From the NCBI GenBank assembly GCA_052380005.1, contig JBQTCJ010000016.1: a stretch of DNA of 64,000 nt. One strand, given 5' to 3'. Positions 1-7,647 of the stretch are shown piece after piece. Each line of letters opens with the position of its first letter. Position 1 is the first letter of the stretch. The position numbers were made by a program, and so were the translations under genes. A model generated the notes under the pieces. The model was given only the letters and a program-made list of their open reading frames with translations. It had not been told where the DNA came from and did not search any database. Source of the DNA: Salinarimonas sp052380005 (GTDB lineage: Bacteria > Pseudomonadota > Alphaproteobacteria > Rhizobiales > Beijerinckiaceae).

Positions 1-191
1 CCCCCCAGGCGCCACGCGGCGCCCCGGTCGCGGCGCGTCCCGAGGCGAGCCCGGTGCCGACCCGCCCTCGCGCCGAGCCGGCGCCGCGGACGGATGCCAC
101 GGGCACACGGATCCGGCGTGCCGACGGAAACGGGTGGGAGGTGCTGTAGGGCGCCCGCGCTCGGAGTGAGGCGCAGGAACGCGTCGCGCGC

Positions 192-268
192 TGGCGACCC
201 CGGCAGGGCTCGAACCTGCGACCTAGTGCTTAGAAGGCACTTGCTCTATCCGGCTGAGCTACGGGGCC
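192..268 (-). tRNA. tRNA-Arg (anticodon UCU)
   Basis: A complete cloverleaf reads on the minus strand. The 7-bp acceptor stem pairs GGCCCCG with CGGGGTC, the T-arm contains GTTCGAGCC, and the anticodon loop CTTCTAA gives UCU. A CCA end is encoded at 192-194. It lies just downstream of the complex I subunit gene on the same strand. Confidence 0.95.
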
Positions 269-340
269 GTGCGCGAAGGGATAGCAAGAGCCGTCTCGCC
301 GCGCAAACCGTCGCGGCGCCGGGTGGCGCCGGCGGGCGGG

Positions 341-646
341 TCAGTGCGTCCAGGACCCGACGCGGTTGTGCTTGAAGTTGTCGGAGTAGGAGATGACCTT
401 GCGGGTCGGCTCCTCCGGCTCGTCCACCACGTAGGCGATGCCCTCGCGCTCGGCGTAGGCGACCGCCTGCTCCCTGGTGTCGAAGGTCAGCTGCACCTGC
501 TGGCGGGTGTCGGCGGAGGCGGTCCAGCCCATCAGCGGCTCGATCTGGCGCGGGCTCGCGGGATCGAAGCGCAGCACCCAGCGCTTCGTGCGCGCCTTGC
601 CCGATGACGTCGCCCCCCGCGAGGGCTTGAAGATGCGTGCCGCCAT
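341..646 (-). CDS. NADH dehydrogenase complex I accessory subunit, NDUFS4 family
   Basis: A 101-residue protein of the ETC complex I subunit (NDUFS4/18 kDa) family, a supernumerary subunit found in alphaproteobacterial complex I and in mitochondria, probably on the cytoplasmic peripheral arm. It starts with a basic stretch (MAARIFKPSRG) and ends with the family-typical KVISYSDNFKHNRVGSWTH. The ATG at 644-646 is chosen because upstream in-frame sequence runs through tRNA-Pro and antisense to the methyltransferase. The length is normal for the family. It sits between two tRNA genes on the same strand, away from any nuo operon. Confidence 0.9.
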   Translation of the reverse strand: MAARIFKPSRGATSSGKARTKRWVLRFDPASPRQIEPLMGWTASADTRQQVQLTFDTREQAVAYAEREGIAYVVDEPEEPTRKVISYSDNFKHNRVGSWTH

Positions 647-677
647 GTCTCTCGCCTCGATCGCTCGGCCGTGCGGC

Positions 678-754
678 TGGTCGGGGCGGCCGGATTCGAA
701 CCAGCGACCCTCTGCTCCCAAAGCAGATGCGCTACCAGGCTGCGCTACGCCCCG
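678..754 (-). tRNA. tRNA-Pro (anticodon UGG)
   Basis: A complete cloverleaf reads on the minus strand with acceptor stem CGGGGCG/CGCCCCG, the usual GTTCGAATCC T-arm and anticodon loop TTTGGGA. The CCA end is encoded at 678-680. It is about 30 bp upstream of the NDUFS4-type gene. Confidence 0.95.
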
Positions 755-883
755 ACACCGCCGGCACACCTCGCGAGATAGAAGCTCGCGCACGGCGGCG
801 CAAGCTCTTTGTCGGCGGCGCGGCGGCGGGCCCGGCCCAAAGGTCGCATTGCGTGGCTCGTCGTTAAGGCCTAGCTCGGGCGC

Positions 884-1723
884 ATGAACGCACCGCTCCC
901 GCGACCCGCCCACCCGAGCGGGGTCGCCACGCTGACGCGCCCCTGCCCCATCTGCGGTACGCGGAACGGGGACGCCCCCGCCCTCCCCTACGGCCGGGAC
1001 GGCTGGGACGTGGTCGCCTGCCGCGGCTGCGGCTTCGCGCACATGCCGGTCGTGCCGCGCACCGAGGCCCTGGTCGACACGCTCGCGTGGGAGACGCAAT
1101 ACGCCCGCGAAGGTGCGCGCCGCAAGCAGCGCCAGCCGATCCTTCATTGGCTCGACGCGACGACGCGCTGGCGGCTGCGCCTGTTCCCGCGCACCGAGGG
1201 CGTCGATCTCCTCAACCGCACCGCACCGAGCGGGCCCGCGCTCGATCTCGGCTGCGGCACCGGCTCGAACCTCGCGCGGCTCGATACGCGCTTCGTGCCG
1301 CACGGTATCGAGATCTCCAGCGCGCTGGCGGCGCAGGCGGGCGCCTACGCGACGGCGCGTGGCGGCTCCGTGGTCCACGCCTCGGCGCTCGAGGGCCTCG
1401 CCGCCTTCCCGGACGGCTTCTTCACGGCGGCGCTGCTGCGCTCCTACCTGGAGCACGATTGGCAAGCGCGCGAGGTCCTGGCGGCGCTCCACGCGAAGAT
1501 GGCGCCGGGCGGCCTCGCTGCGGTGAAGGTCCCCAACTACGGCTCATGGAACCGTCGGATCATGGGCGCACGCTGGTGCGGCTTCCGGCTGCCGGATCAC
1601 GTGAACTACTTCGATCCCGCATCGCTGCGCCGGCTCGGCGAGGAGACGGGCTTCACCGTGCGGATCCGCTGGAGACACGCCCTGCCGCTCGACGACAACG
1701 TGCTGGCACTGTTCCAGCGGTGA
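884..1723 (+). CDS. class I SAM-dependent methyltransferase with N-terminal zinc ribbon
   Basis: A 279-residue protein with two parts. Residues 21-49 hold two cysteine pairs (C21/C24 and C46/C49, CPIC and CRGC), a likely zinc ribbon. The rest is a Rossmann methyltransferase with motif I ALDLGCGTGSNL near residues 119-129. This layout is common in Methyltransf_23-type enzymes that modify sugars or small metabolites; the substrate cannot be read from the sequence. It stands alone, convergent with the DUF192 gene only 13 bp downstream. The start ATG lies about 130 bp past tRNA-Pro and no earlier in-frame ATG is plausible. Confidence 0.8.
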   Translation: MNAPLPRPAHPSGVATLTRPCPICGTRNGDAPALPYGRDGWDVVACRGCGFAHMPVVPRTEALVDTLAWETQYAREGARRKQRQPILHWLDATTRWRLRLFPRTEGVDLLNRTAPSGPALDLGCGTGSNLARLDTRFVPHGIEISSALAAQAGAYATARGGSVVHASALEGLAAFPDGFFTAALLRSYLEHDWQAREVLAALHAKMAPGGLAAVKVPNYGSWNRRIMGARWCGFRLPDHVNYFDPASLRRLGEETGFTVRIRWRHALPLDDNVLALFQR

Positions 1724-1736
1724 ACTCGAGCGGCCG

Positions 1737-2219
1737 TCAGCGCTCGAACAGCGGATGCTCGACCCGGTCGCCAGCCTCGATCCCGAGGCGGCGCGCCGTG
1801 CCCGCGTTGAGCTCGAGCACGGAGAGCACGGGCTGGCCGGAGCGGATCGTCCGCTCGGAGAGCGGCTCGGTGTTCTCGGCGATGCGCACGACGGTGCCGT
1901 CCGCGTCGATGAACAGCATGTCGAGCGAGATGTAGGTGTTTCGCATCCACATCGAGACCGGGGCCACCCGCTCGAAGTCGAAGAGCATGCCCTGATCCGC
2001 CGGCATCGAGCGGCGGAACATGAGGCCGCGCTGGCGTTCCTCGGGCGTGGCCGCGAGCTCGACCTCGAAGGCGTGCTCGCCCGTGTCGGTGACGATCGTC
2101 AGCGGCTGCAGCTCCTGCGCCGTCGCGGAGGGGACGGCGAGCGCGACGACCGCCGTCAGCAGGACGAGCGCGGCCGCGAGGCCACGCGCAACGGAATGGA
2201 CCATGGAGGAACGCCTCAC
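1737..2219 (-). CDS. exported DUF192 family protein
   Basis: A 160-residue protein with an N-terminal signal segment (hydrophobic about residues 9-32, ending near SATAQE) followed by a single DUF192 domain, including the typical GLMFRRSMPADQGMLF and MWMRNTYISLDMLFI stretches. The molecular function of DUF192 is unknown and the protein probably acts in the periplasm. A GTG start at 2219 is preferred because GAGGGG lies nine bases upstream; the ATG at 2204 has no such site. It follows the cold-shock gene by 13 bp on the same strand, an arrangement that recurs in alphaproteobacteria. Confidence 0.85.
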   Translation of the reverse strand: MRRSSMVHSVARGLAAALVLLTAVVALAVPSATAQELQPLTIVTDTGEHAFEVELAATPEERQRGLMFRRSMPADQGMLFDFERVAPVSMWMRNTYISLDMLFIDADGTVVRIAENTEPLSERTIRSGQPVLSVLELNAGTARRLGIEAGDRVEHPLFER

Positions 2220-2232
2220 GCCGACGGACCCC

Positions 2233-2922
2233 TCAATGCGAGGACGGCAGGGCGCTGTCGACCATGCGCACCTCGGCCGCCATCAGGCCCTTCGGGCCGT
2301 CGCCGTAGCGCACGTAGACCTGCTCGCCCGGCTTGAGCTCGGCGATGCCGTAGCGCCGCAGGGTCTCCATGTGGACGAAGATGTCCGCCGTCCCGTCCCC
2401 GCGGGTGAGGAAACCGAAGCCGCGCAAGCGGTTGAACCACTTGCACACGGCGAGCTCCAGCCCGCTCGTCGCCGCCACGCTGACGTGGGTGCGCGCCATC
2501 GGCAGCTCGGAGGGGTGGACGGCGGAACTCTCGTCGAGCGAGAGGATGCGGAAGGCCTGGTAGCCGCGGGGTCGCTGCACGGCTTCCACGACGATGCGTG
2601 CCCCCTCCGCCGCAGTCTGGTAGCCGTCCCGCCGCAGGCAGGTGACGTGGAGCAGGACGTCCGGGAGGCCGTTGTCGGGGACGATGAAGCCGAAGCCCTT
2701 GGCGACGTCGAACCACTTGATGACGCCGGCGATCTCCGTCAGCTCGAGCGGGCGCTCGACCGCACGCTCGGCCGACGTCTCGAGACCATGCGCCTCGAGA
2801 CCGCGCATCTCGGAACCGCGCGCGGGCACGACCGGCGAGACCGTGTCCTGCCCGCCCTCGCTCTTGCGATCGCCGCTCACGCTCCGCGTGCCCGTCGATC
2901 CCGGGTCGAATTCGTCAGACAT
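2233..2922 (-). CDS. cold-shock protein with two CSD domains
   Basis: A 229-residue protein with two cold-shock domains, at about residues 63-130 and 155-225. Each carries an RNP1-like core: KWFDVAKGFGFIVPD in the first and KWFNRLRGFGFLTRGDG in the second. Such double-CSD proteins bind single-stranded RNA or DNA and act as RNA chaperones in alphaproteobacteria. The first 60 residues are charged and low in complexity. The gene heads an operon with the DUF192 gene. Its long AT-rich leader (2923-3060) is the kind of region where cold-responsive control would act, but no specific element was identified. Confidence 0.88.
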   Translation of the reverse strand: MSDEFDPGSTGTRSVSGDRKSEGGQDTVSPVVPARGSEMRGLEAHGLETSAERAVERPLELTEIAGVIKWFDVAKGFGFIVPDNGLPDVLLHVTCLRRDGYQTAAEGARIVVEAVQRPRGYQAFRILSLDESSAVHPSELPMARTHVSVAATSGLELAVCKWFNRLRGFGFLTRGDGTADIFVHMETLRRYGIAELKPGEQVYVRYGDGPKGLMAAEVRMVDSALPSSH

Positions 2923-3001
2923 GCACTACACCGATCGAACCACGCCGCTTGATTCTTAAAGGGAGGATAACACCCAATTCCGAGAACGAAAGCCCGAAAG
3001 A

Positions 3002-3015
3002 TCGGCAATTGCCGA
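3002..3015. promoter_or_regulatory. 14-bp palindrome in the divergent promoter region
   Basis: TCGGCAATTGCCGA is a perfect palindrome in the AT-rich gap between the cold-shock gene (minus) and the DUF1624 gene (plus). Its size and position suit a dimeric regulator. No regulator is identified. Confidence 0.3.
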
Positions 3016-3132
3016 GCTCGATTCAAAGATGTAGCGAAACAACAAGGATGTCATGGACTTGCATGAGCGTGCCGAGACGCCGGCTCGGCTCGGGCCGGCC
3101 GGCGCCGGCGTGCGGTTTCGAGGAGGGATGCG

Positions 3133-4122
3133 ATGAGGGTCGTCGGAGCGGGCGAGGCGAGGAATGCGGGGCGCGCCCGCTTCGCGGCGGTGGACGTGGC
3201 GCGGGGGGCGGCGCTCGTCGCGATGATCGTCTACCACCTCGCCTGGGACCTTTGGTTCTACGGGCTCGTCGCCGTCGAGGTCCCCTTCGATCCGGCCTGG
3301 CGAACCTTCGCACGGGCGATCGCGGCCTCCTTCCTGATCCTCGTGGGCGTGAGCCTCGTCCTCGCCCACGACGCGGGGCTCGACGCGCGCGCCTTCCTCG
3401 TGCGCCTCGCGAAGGTCGGCGGCGCGGCCGCACTCGTGACGCTGGCGACCTTCGTCGCCTTCCCGCAGAGCTTCATCTTCTTCGGCATCCTGCACATGAT
3501 CGCGGTAGGCAGCGTGCTCGCCCTGCCCTTCCTGCGGCTCCACCCGGCGATCACGGCGCTCGTCGCGGCGGCGGTCCTCGCCGCGCCGTTCCTCGTTGCG
3601 GATCCCGCCTTCGACACGCGCTGGCTCGCCTGGATCGGCTTCTACGATACGGCGCCGGACACGAACGACTTCGAGCCGGTCTTCCCCTGGCTCGCCGCGG
3701 TGCTGGCGGGGGTCGCGGCGGGCCGCGTCCTGCTCGACACGGGCCTGCGCGCCCGCGTCGCCGCGCTCGAGGTCCGCGGCCGCCTCGGACGCGGGCTCGT
3801 CTGGATGGGGCGCTGGAGCCTCGTCATCTACCTCCTGCACCAGCCGATCCTTCTCGGCGCGCTCTGGCCGGTCGCGCTCGTTGTCGGCGAGAGCGCGCGC
3901 GCTGAGCAGACGGCGAGCGCCTGCCGGCGCACCTGCGAGGAGAACGGGCGCGACGCCGCTTTCTGCGTGCGCTATTGCGACTGCGCGCTCGGCACCCTCG
4001 AGGCCGAGGGCCTGATGACCGCGCTGGACGGCGCCGCGACGCCCGAGCAGGACGCCCGCATCGGAGAGATCGCCAACGCCTGCGTCGCCCGCACGCTGCG
4101 GGAGAGCCCCGCGCCGGAGTGA
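3133..4122 (+). CDS. heparan-alpha-glucosaminide N-acetyltransferase-like membrane protein (DUF1624)
   Basis: A 329-residue integral membrane protein. The N-terminus (about residues 15-50, RFAAVDVARGAALVAMIVYH) matches the DUF1624/HGSNAT acyltransferase-like family. About seven hydrophobic segments follow to residue 255, with YLLHQPILLG in the last one. The final 70 residues form a soluble tail with several cysteines (TCEENGRDAAFCVRYCDCALG, split here only in description), unusual for the family and possibly a small disulfide- or metal-binding knot. The natural substrate in bacteria is unknown. The gene is divergent from the cold-shock gene. Confidence 0.75.
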   Translation: MRVVGAGEARNAGRARFAAVDVARGAALVAMIVYHLAWDLWFYGLVAVEVPFDPAWRTFARAIAASFLILVGVSLVLAHDAGLDARAFLVRLAKVGGAAALVTLATFVAFPQSFIFFGILHMIAVGSVLALPFLRLHPAITALVAAAVLAAPFLVADPAFDTRWLAWIGFYDTAPDTNDFEPVFPWLAAVLAGVAAGRVLLDTGLRARVAALEVRGRLGRGLVWMGRWSLVIYLLHQPILLGALWPVALVVGESARAEQTASACRRTCEENGRDAAFCVRYCDCALGTLEAEGLMTALDGAATPEQDARIGEIANACVARTLRESPAPE

Positions 4123-4169
4123 CGTTGAGCGCGTCGCCTGCACGATCGAACGGCCCCACCGCCCGCGCT

Positions 4170-4300
4170 TCGCGCGGACTACTCCCCTTCGGGGAGGAAG
4201 CGGGTCGGCGGATGGTGCGAACGGCGGATGCAGGCCGCGCCCCACCTCCTCCCCGCAGGGGAGGCCGCAGGCCGGAGGGTGGGGAGGACGGCGGGCCGGC
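4170..4300. repeat. palindromic intergenic repeat
   Basis: The gap between the DUF1624 gene and efp contains nested inverted repeats, including CCTCCCC-GCA-GGGGAGG at 4248-4264, within purine/pyrimidine-rich sequence. It lies between convergent genes and may serve as a bidirectional transcription barrier. Similar elements recur elsewhere in the window. Confidence 0.5.
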
Positions 4301-4357
4301 TCGCAGCGACCATCCAACCGCCGGCCGCGCGAGCAAGACGCGCCTGCGCGGAAGGCT

Positions 4358-4927
4358 TCAGTCCTTGGCGCGCTCGACGTAGGACCCGTCCTCGGTCATC
4401 ACCACGATGCGGGTGCCGGCGGAGATGTGGGGCGGCACCATGGTGCGCACGCCGTTGTTCAGCATGGCGGGCTTGTAGGACGAGGACGCCGTCTGGCCCT
4501 TCACCACGGGCTCGGTCTCGACCACCTCGAAGATCACACGCTGGGGCAGCTCGATGGCGATGGCGAGGCCCTCGTGCAGCTTCAGCGAGACCGTCATTCC
4601 CTCCTGGAGATAGGCGGACTGGTCGCCGATGTCGTCCTTCGACATCGTGACCTGGTCGAACGTCTCCGGGTTCATGAAGTGGAAGCCCTCGCCGTCCTCG
4701 TAGAGGAACTGGTGGTCGCGATCCTCCACCGTGGCCTTCTCGACCTGCTCGGTCGTGCGGTAGCGCTCGGAGACCTTGGTCCCGTCCGAGATGCGGCGCA
4801 TGTCGACCTGCGTCACCGGCGTGCCCTTGCCGGGGTGGATGTTCTGCGCGGTGAGGACCACGTAGAGCTTGCCGTCGACGTCGACGACGTTGCCCTTGCG
4901 CAGGGAGCTCGCGATGACCTTGGCCAT
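4358..4927 (-). CDS. efp: elongation factor P
   Basis: A 189-residue protein matching EF-P over its full length: an N-terminal KOW-like domain with the HPGKGTP loop, then two OB domains. EF-P binds between the P and E sites of the ribosome and relieves stalling at proline stretches. The modified lysine is Lys34 (HPGK), the residue that EpmA and EpmB beta-lysylate in enterobacteria. Both enzymes are encoded divergently next door, so this EF-P is predicted to carry beta-lysyl-lysine. Starts at ATG 4925-4927. Confidence 0.97.
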   Translation of the reverse strand: MAKVIASSLRKGNVVDVDGKLYVVLTAQNIHPGKGTPVTQVDMRRISDGTKVSERYRTTEQVEKATVEDRDHQFLYEDGEGFHFMNPETFDQVTMSKDDIGDQSAYLQEGMTVSLKLHEGLAIAIELPQRVIFEVVETEPVVKGQTASSSYKPAMLNNGVRTMVPPHISAGTRIVVMTEDGSYVERAKD

Positions 4928-5073
4928 GTCTCTTCCACTTCGTGTGCGCCGCGTGCCGCGGCCGATCGATGTCGCCAGGCTTGAACCTGCTCGGCCTGCG
5001 CATTACCCCACGAGGCGCGCCCGGTCTAGTGAGCCGGCGAGCCGAGTGCCCCACGAAGGAGACCCGTGAGCAG

Positions 5074-6147
5074 ATGCAGGCCGCCTCCCCCTTCTGGGAT
5101 CCCGGACGCCACGCCGACCGCCGGCCCTTCCTCGTCGGGCGCGGCGCGGTGACGGACGCCGTGCGTGCGCATCTTCGCGCCGAGGGCTTCCTCGAGGTGG
5201 AGACCGCCTGCCTTCAGGTCTCACCCGGCAACGAGGCGCACCTGCACGCGTTCCGCACGCCCCTCGCGGCGGCGGACGGGCGCACGCGGGAAATGTACCT
5301 GCACACCTCCCCCGAATTCGCCTGCAAGAAGCTGCTCGCGGCGGGCGAGACGCGGATCTTCACGCTCGCGCGGGTCTTCCGCAACCGCGAGCGCGGCCCG
5401 CTGCACCATCCCGAGTTCACGATGCTCGAATGGTACCGTGCCGGCGCGCCGTGGGAGGCGCTGTGGGCGGACTGCGCCGCCCTCCTCGCAGCCGCCGCGG
5501 ACGCGGTGGGCGCGCGCGCCTTCTCCTGGCGCGGGGCGACCTGCGACCCGCGCGCCGAGCCCGAGATCCTGACGCTGGCGCAGGCCTTCGCCCGCCACGC
5601 CGGCATCGACCTCCTCGCGACCCTCGACGCGCGCGGGGCCGGCGACCGCGAGGCGCTCGCGGCGCAGGCGCGGGCCGCCGGCATCCGCGTCGCCGCCGAC
5701 GACGGGTGGTCGGACGTGTTCTCGAAGGTGCTCGTCGCGCGCATCGAGCCGCATCTGGGCATCGGGCGCCCCACCATCCTGTGCGCATACCCCGCCTGCG
5801 AGGCGGCGCTCGCCCGCGCCAGCGCCCGTGACCCGCGCGTGTCCGAGCGTTTCGAGCTCTACGCCTGCGGCGTCGAGCTCGCCAACGGCTTCGGCGAGCT
5901 GACCGACCCCGCCGAGCAGCGCCGGCGCTTCGGGCTCGAGATGGACGAGAAGGCGCGCGTGTGGGGCGAGCGCTACCCGCTCGACGAGGACTTCCTCGCC
6001 GCGCTCGCCCGCATGCCCGAGGCCGCCGGCTGCGCGCTCGGCTTCGACCGGCTGTGCGTGCTCGCCACCGGCGCGCGGCGCATCGAGGACGTGCTGTGGG
6101 CGCCCGTCGCCGATCCGTTCGACGACGCGGAGCGCGAGGCCTCATGA
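5074..6147 (+). CDS. epmA: EF-P lysine lysyltransferase EpmA (PoxA/GenX)
   Basis: A 357-residue class II lysyl-tRNA synthetase paralogue without an anticodon-binding domain. Class II motifs are visible: motif 1 region EVETACLQVSPGNE, motif 2 FRNRERGPLHHPEFTMLEWY, and motif 3 GCALGFDRLCVLATGAR. It ligates (R)-beta-lysine to Lys34 of EF-P. It is slightly longer than the E. coli enzyme (325 residues). The ATG at 5074 follows AAGGAG at 5057-5062; an earlier in-frame start lacks support. It overlaps epmB by four bases (ATGA), so the two are translationally coupled, and is divergent from efp. Confidence 0.95.
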   Translation: MQAASPFWDPGRHADRRPFLVGRGAVTDAVRAHLRAEGFLEVETACLQVSPGNEAHLHAFRTPLAAADGRTREMYLHTSPEFACKKLLAAGETRIFTLARVFRNRERGPLHHPEFTMLEWYRAGAPWEALWADCAALLAAAADAVGARAFSWRGATCDPRAEPEILTLAQAFARHAGIDLLATLDARGAGDREALAAQARAAGIRVAADDGWSDVFSKVLVARIEPHLGIGRPTILCAYPACEAALARASARDPRVSERFELYACGVELANGFGELTDPAEQRRRFGLEMDEKARVWGERYPLDEDFLAALARMPEAAGCALGFDRLCVLATGARRIEDVLWAPVADPFDDAEREAS

Positions 6148-7226
6148 GCGCGCGCACCCTCCACCGCGTCGACGATCTCGTCGCCGCCGGCCTCGCGCCC
6201 GCGGACGCGCACGCCCGGGCGGACCTCGACGCCGTCGCCGCGCGCTATGCGATCGGCGTCACGCCGGCGATGGCCGCGCTGATCGACCGGGCCGATCCGC
6301 ACGACCCGATCGCGCGCCAGTTCGTCCCCTCCCCCGCCGAGCTCGAGACACGCCCCGAGGAGCGCGCCGACCCGATCGGTGACGACGTCCATTCCCCCGT
6401 CCCCGGCATCGTCCACCGCTACCCGGACCGCGCGCTCCTCAAGGCGGTGACGATCTGCCCGGTCTATTGCCGCTTCTGCTTCCGCCGCGAGAGCGTCGGG
6501 CCCGCCCATGGCGGGCTCCTGCCGGAGGCGGAGCTTTCGGGCGCCTTCGCCTATCTCACCGCGCATCGCGAGATCTGGGAAGTGATCCTCACCGGCGGCG
6601 ACCCGCTGGTGCTCGCCCCGCGGCGGCTCGAGGCGCTGATGCGCCGCCTCGCCGCGCTCGACCACGTCAAGATCGTGCGCCTGCACACCCGCGTCCCCGC
6701 CGTCGACCCGGACCGGGTCGACGGCGACCTCGTCGCCGCGCTGAAGGCCTGCGGCAAGACGGTCTACGTCGCGCTCCACGCCAACCACCCGCGCGAGCTG
6801 ACGCCCGCCGCCCGCGCCGCCTGCGCGCGGCTCGTCGAGGCGGGGATCGTCATGGTCTCGCAGTCGGTGCTGCTGCGCGGCGTCAACGACGACGTCGAGA
6901 CGTTGGCTTCCCTGATGCGCGGCTTCGTCGAGGCGCGGGTGACGCCCTACTACCTGCACCACCCGGACCTCGCGCCCGGCACCGCCCATTTCCGCCTCTC
7001 GATCGCCGAGGGCCGGGCGCTGGTCCGCGCCCTGCGCGGGCGCGTCTCGGGCCTGTGCCAGCCCACCTACGTCCTCGACATCCCCGGCGGAGCCGGCAAG
7101 AGCCCGATCGGGCCGGGGTATCTCAGCGAGGGCGCGGGCGAGGCGGTCGTGGTCGAGGACTGGCGGGGCGGCCGGCACGCGTACCCGCCCGCTCCCGCCC
7201 CCTCGGGGCGGGAACGATCCGCGTAG
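6144..7226 (+). CDS. epmB: EF-P beta-lysylation protein EpmB (lysine 2,3-aminomutase family)
   Basis: A 360-residue radical SAM, PLP-dependent aminomutase. The [4Fe-4S]-binding triad is C105-x3-C109-x2-C112 (CPVYCRFC). It converts (S)-alpha-lysine to (R)-beta-lysine for use by EpmA. The GGDPLVL segment typical of KamA-like enzymes is present. The last nine residues (PSGRERSA and neighbours) and the TAG stop are encoded inside a palindromic repeat that also occurs near 9455, so the tail is probably not conserved. The start overlaps the epmA stop. Confidence 0.95.
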   Translation: MSARTLHRVDDLVAAGLAPADAHARADLDAVAARYAIGVTPAMAALIDRADPHDPIARQFVPSPAELETRPEERADPIGDDVHSPVPGIVHRYPDRALLKAVTICPVYCRFCFRRESVGPAHGGLLPEAELSGAFAYLTAHREIWEVILTGGDPLVLAPRRLEALMRRLAALDHVKIVRLHTRVPAVDPDRVDGDLVAALKACGKTVYVALHANHPRELTPAARAACARLVEAGIVMVSQSVLLRGVNDDVETLASLMRGFVEARVTPYYLHHPDLAPGTAHFRLSIAEGRALVRALRGRVSGLCQPTYVLDIPGGAGKSPIGPGYLSEGAGEAVVVEDWRGGRHAYPPAPAPSGRERSA

Positions 7227-7245
7227 CGGATCAGGGGCGGGGTCC
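7194..7245. repeat. palindromic repeat, copy 1, overlapping the 3' end of epmB
   Basis: It begins with a hairpin (CCCGCCCC-CTC-GGGGCGGG at 7194-7212) and ends with GGCGGGGTCCC. A second copy in the same orientation lies at 9455-9508. The repeat supplies the last codons and stop of epmB. Confidence 0.6.
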
Positions 7246-7644
7246 CGCCGCGCGGGCCTCCGCGTCGTCGTCGGCGGCGTCGAGCGCCAGGACCGCGTCC
7301 GGCACCCAGGCGGCGCGGCCGTGCACGGTGGCCCAGACGAAGCCGCTCTCGGAATGGTGCAGCACGGCCCGGTCGCCCGGCCCGACGGTGTGCTCCAGGG
7401 CCGAGAAGTCGCGGATCATCCTCAGTCGGCCGTCGGCGGCGGGCGCCGTCCAGGCCGTCGGCGTCCAGCCGGCGCGGCCGTCCGGCCCCGTGCACCAGGT
7501 CCAGCCGAGGATGTCGGTCTCGGCGCTGCGCACGGCGTCGGGGACGACGAGGTCGCCGGCCCGCACGGCGATCGGGTCGGGATAGGGGCGCTCGTAGTCG
7601 GCGATCACCGTCGCCGTCGTGCCGGGGGGAAACCGGTAGAGCAC
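7231..7644 (-). CDS. SH3-domain protein, two SH3-like repeats
   Basis: A 137-residue protein without a signal peptide. Two SH3-like beta-barrel segments can be seen, residues 8-65 (ATVIADYERPYPDPIAVRAGD ... WTWC) and 72-118 (MIRDFSALEHTVGPGDRAVL ... VWATV), each with the ALYDY-like start and a conserved tryptophan. It probably binds a partner protein; none can be named. Its ATG lies three bases past the stop of the antiporter gene, so the two form an operon. Confidence 0.7.
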   Translation of the reverse strand: MLYRFPPGTTATVIADYERPYPDPIAVRAGDLVVPDAVRSAETDILGWTWCTGPDGRAGWTPTAWTAPAADGRLRMIRDFSALEHTVGPGDRAVLHHSESGFVWATVHGRAAWVPDAVLALDAADDDAEARAAGPRP

Positions 7645-7647
7645 CGC

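Noticed and set aside
192..754. tRNA-Arg or tRNA-Pro as island attachment site
   Set aside because: Core genes follow both tRNAs for 9 kb and no integrase is present; the island starts near 10.5 kb.
341..1492. Long minus-strand frame extending the NDUFS4-type protein to 383 residues
   Set aside because: It runs antisense through the methyltransferase gene and across tRNA-Pro; only the last 101 residues match the family.
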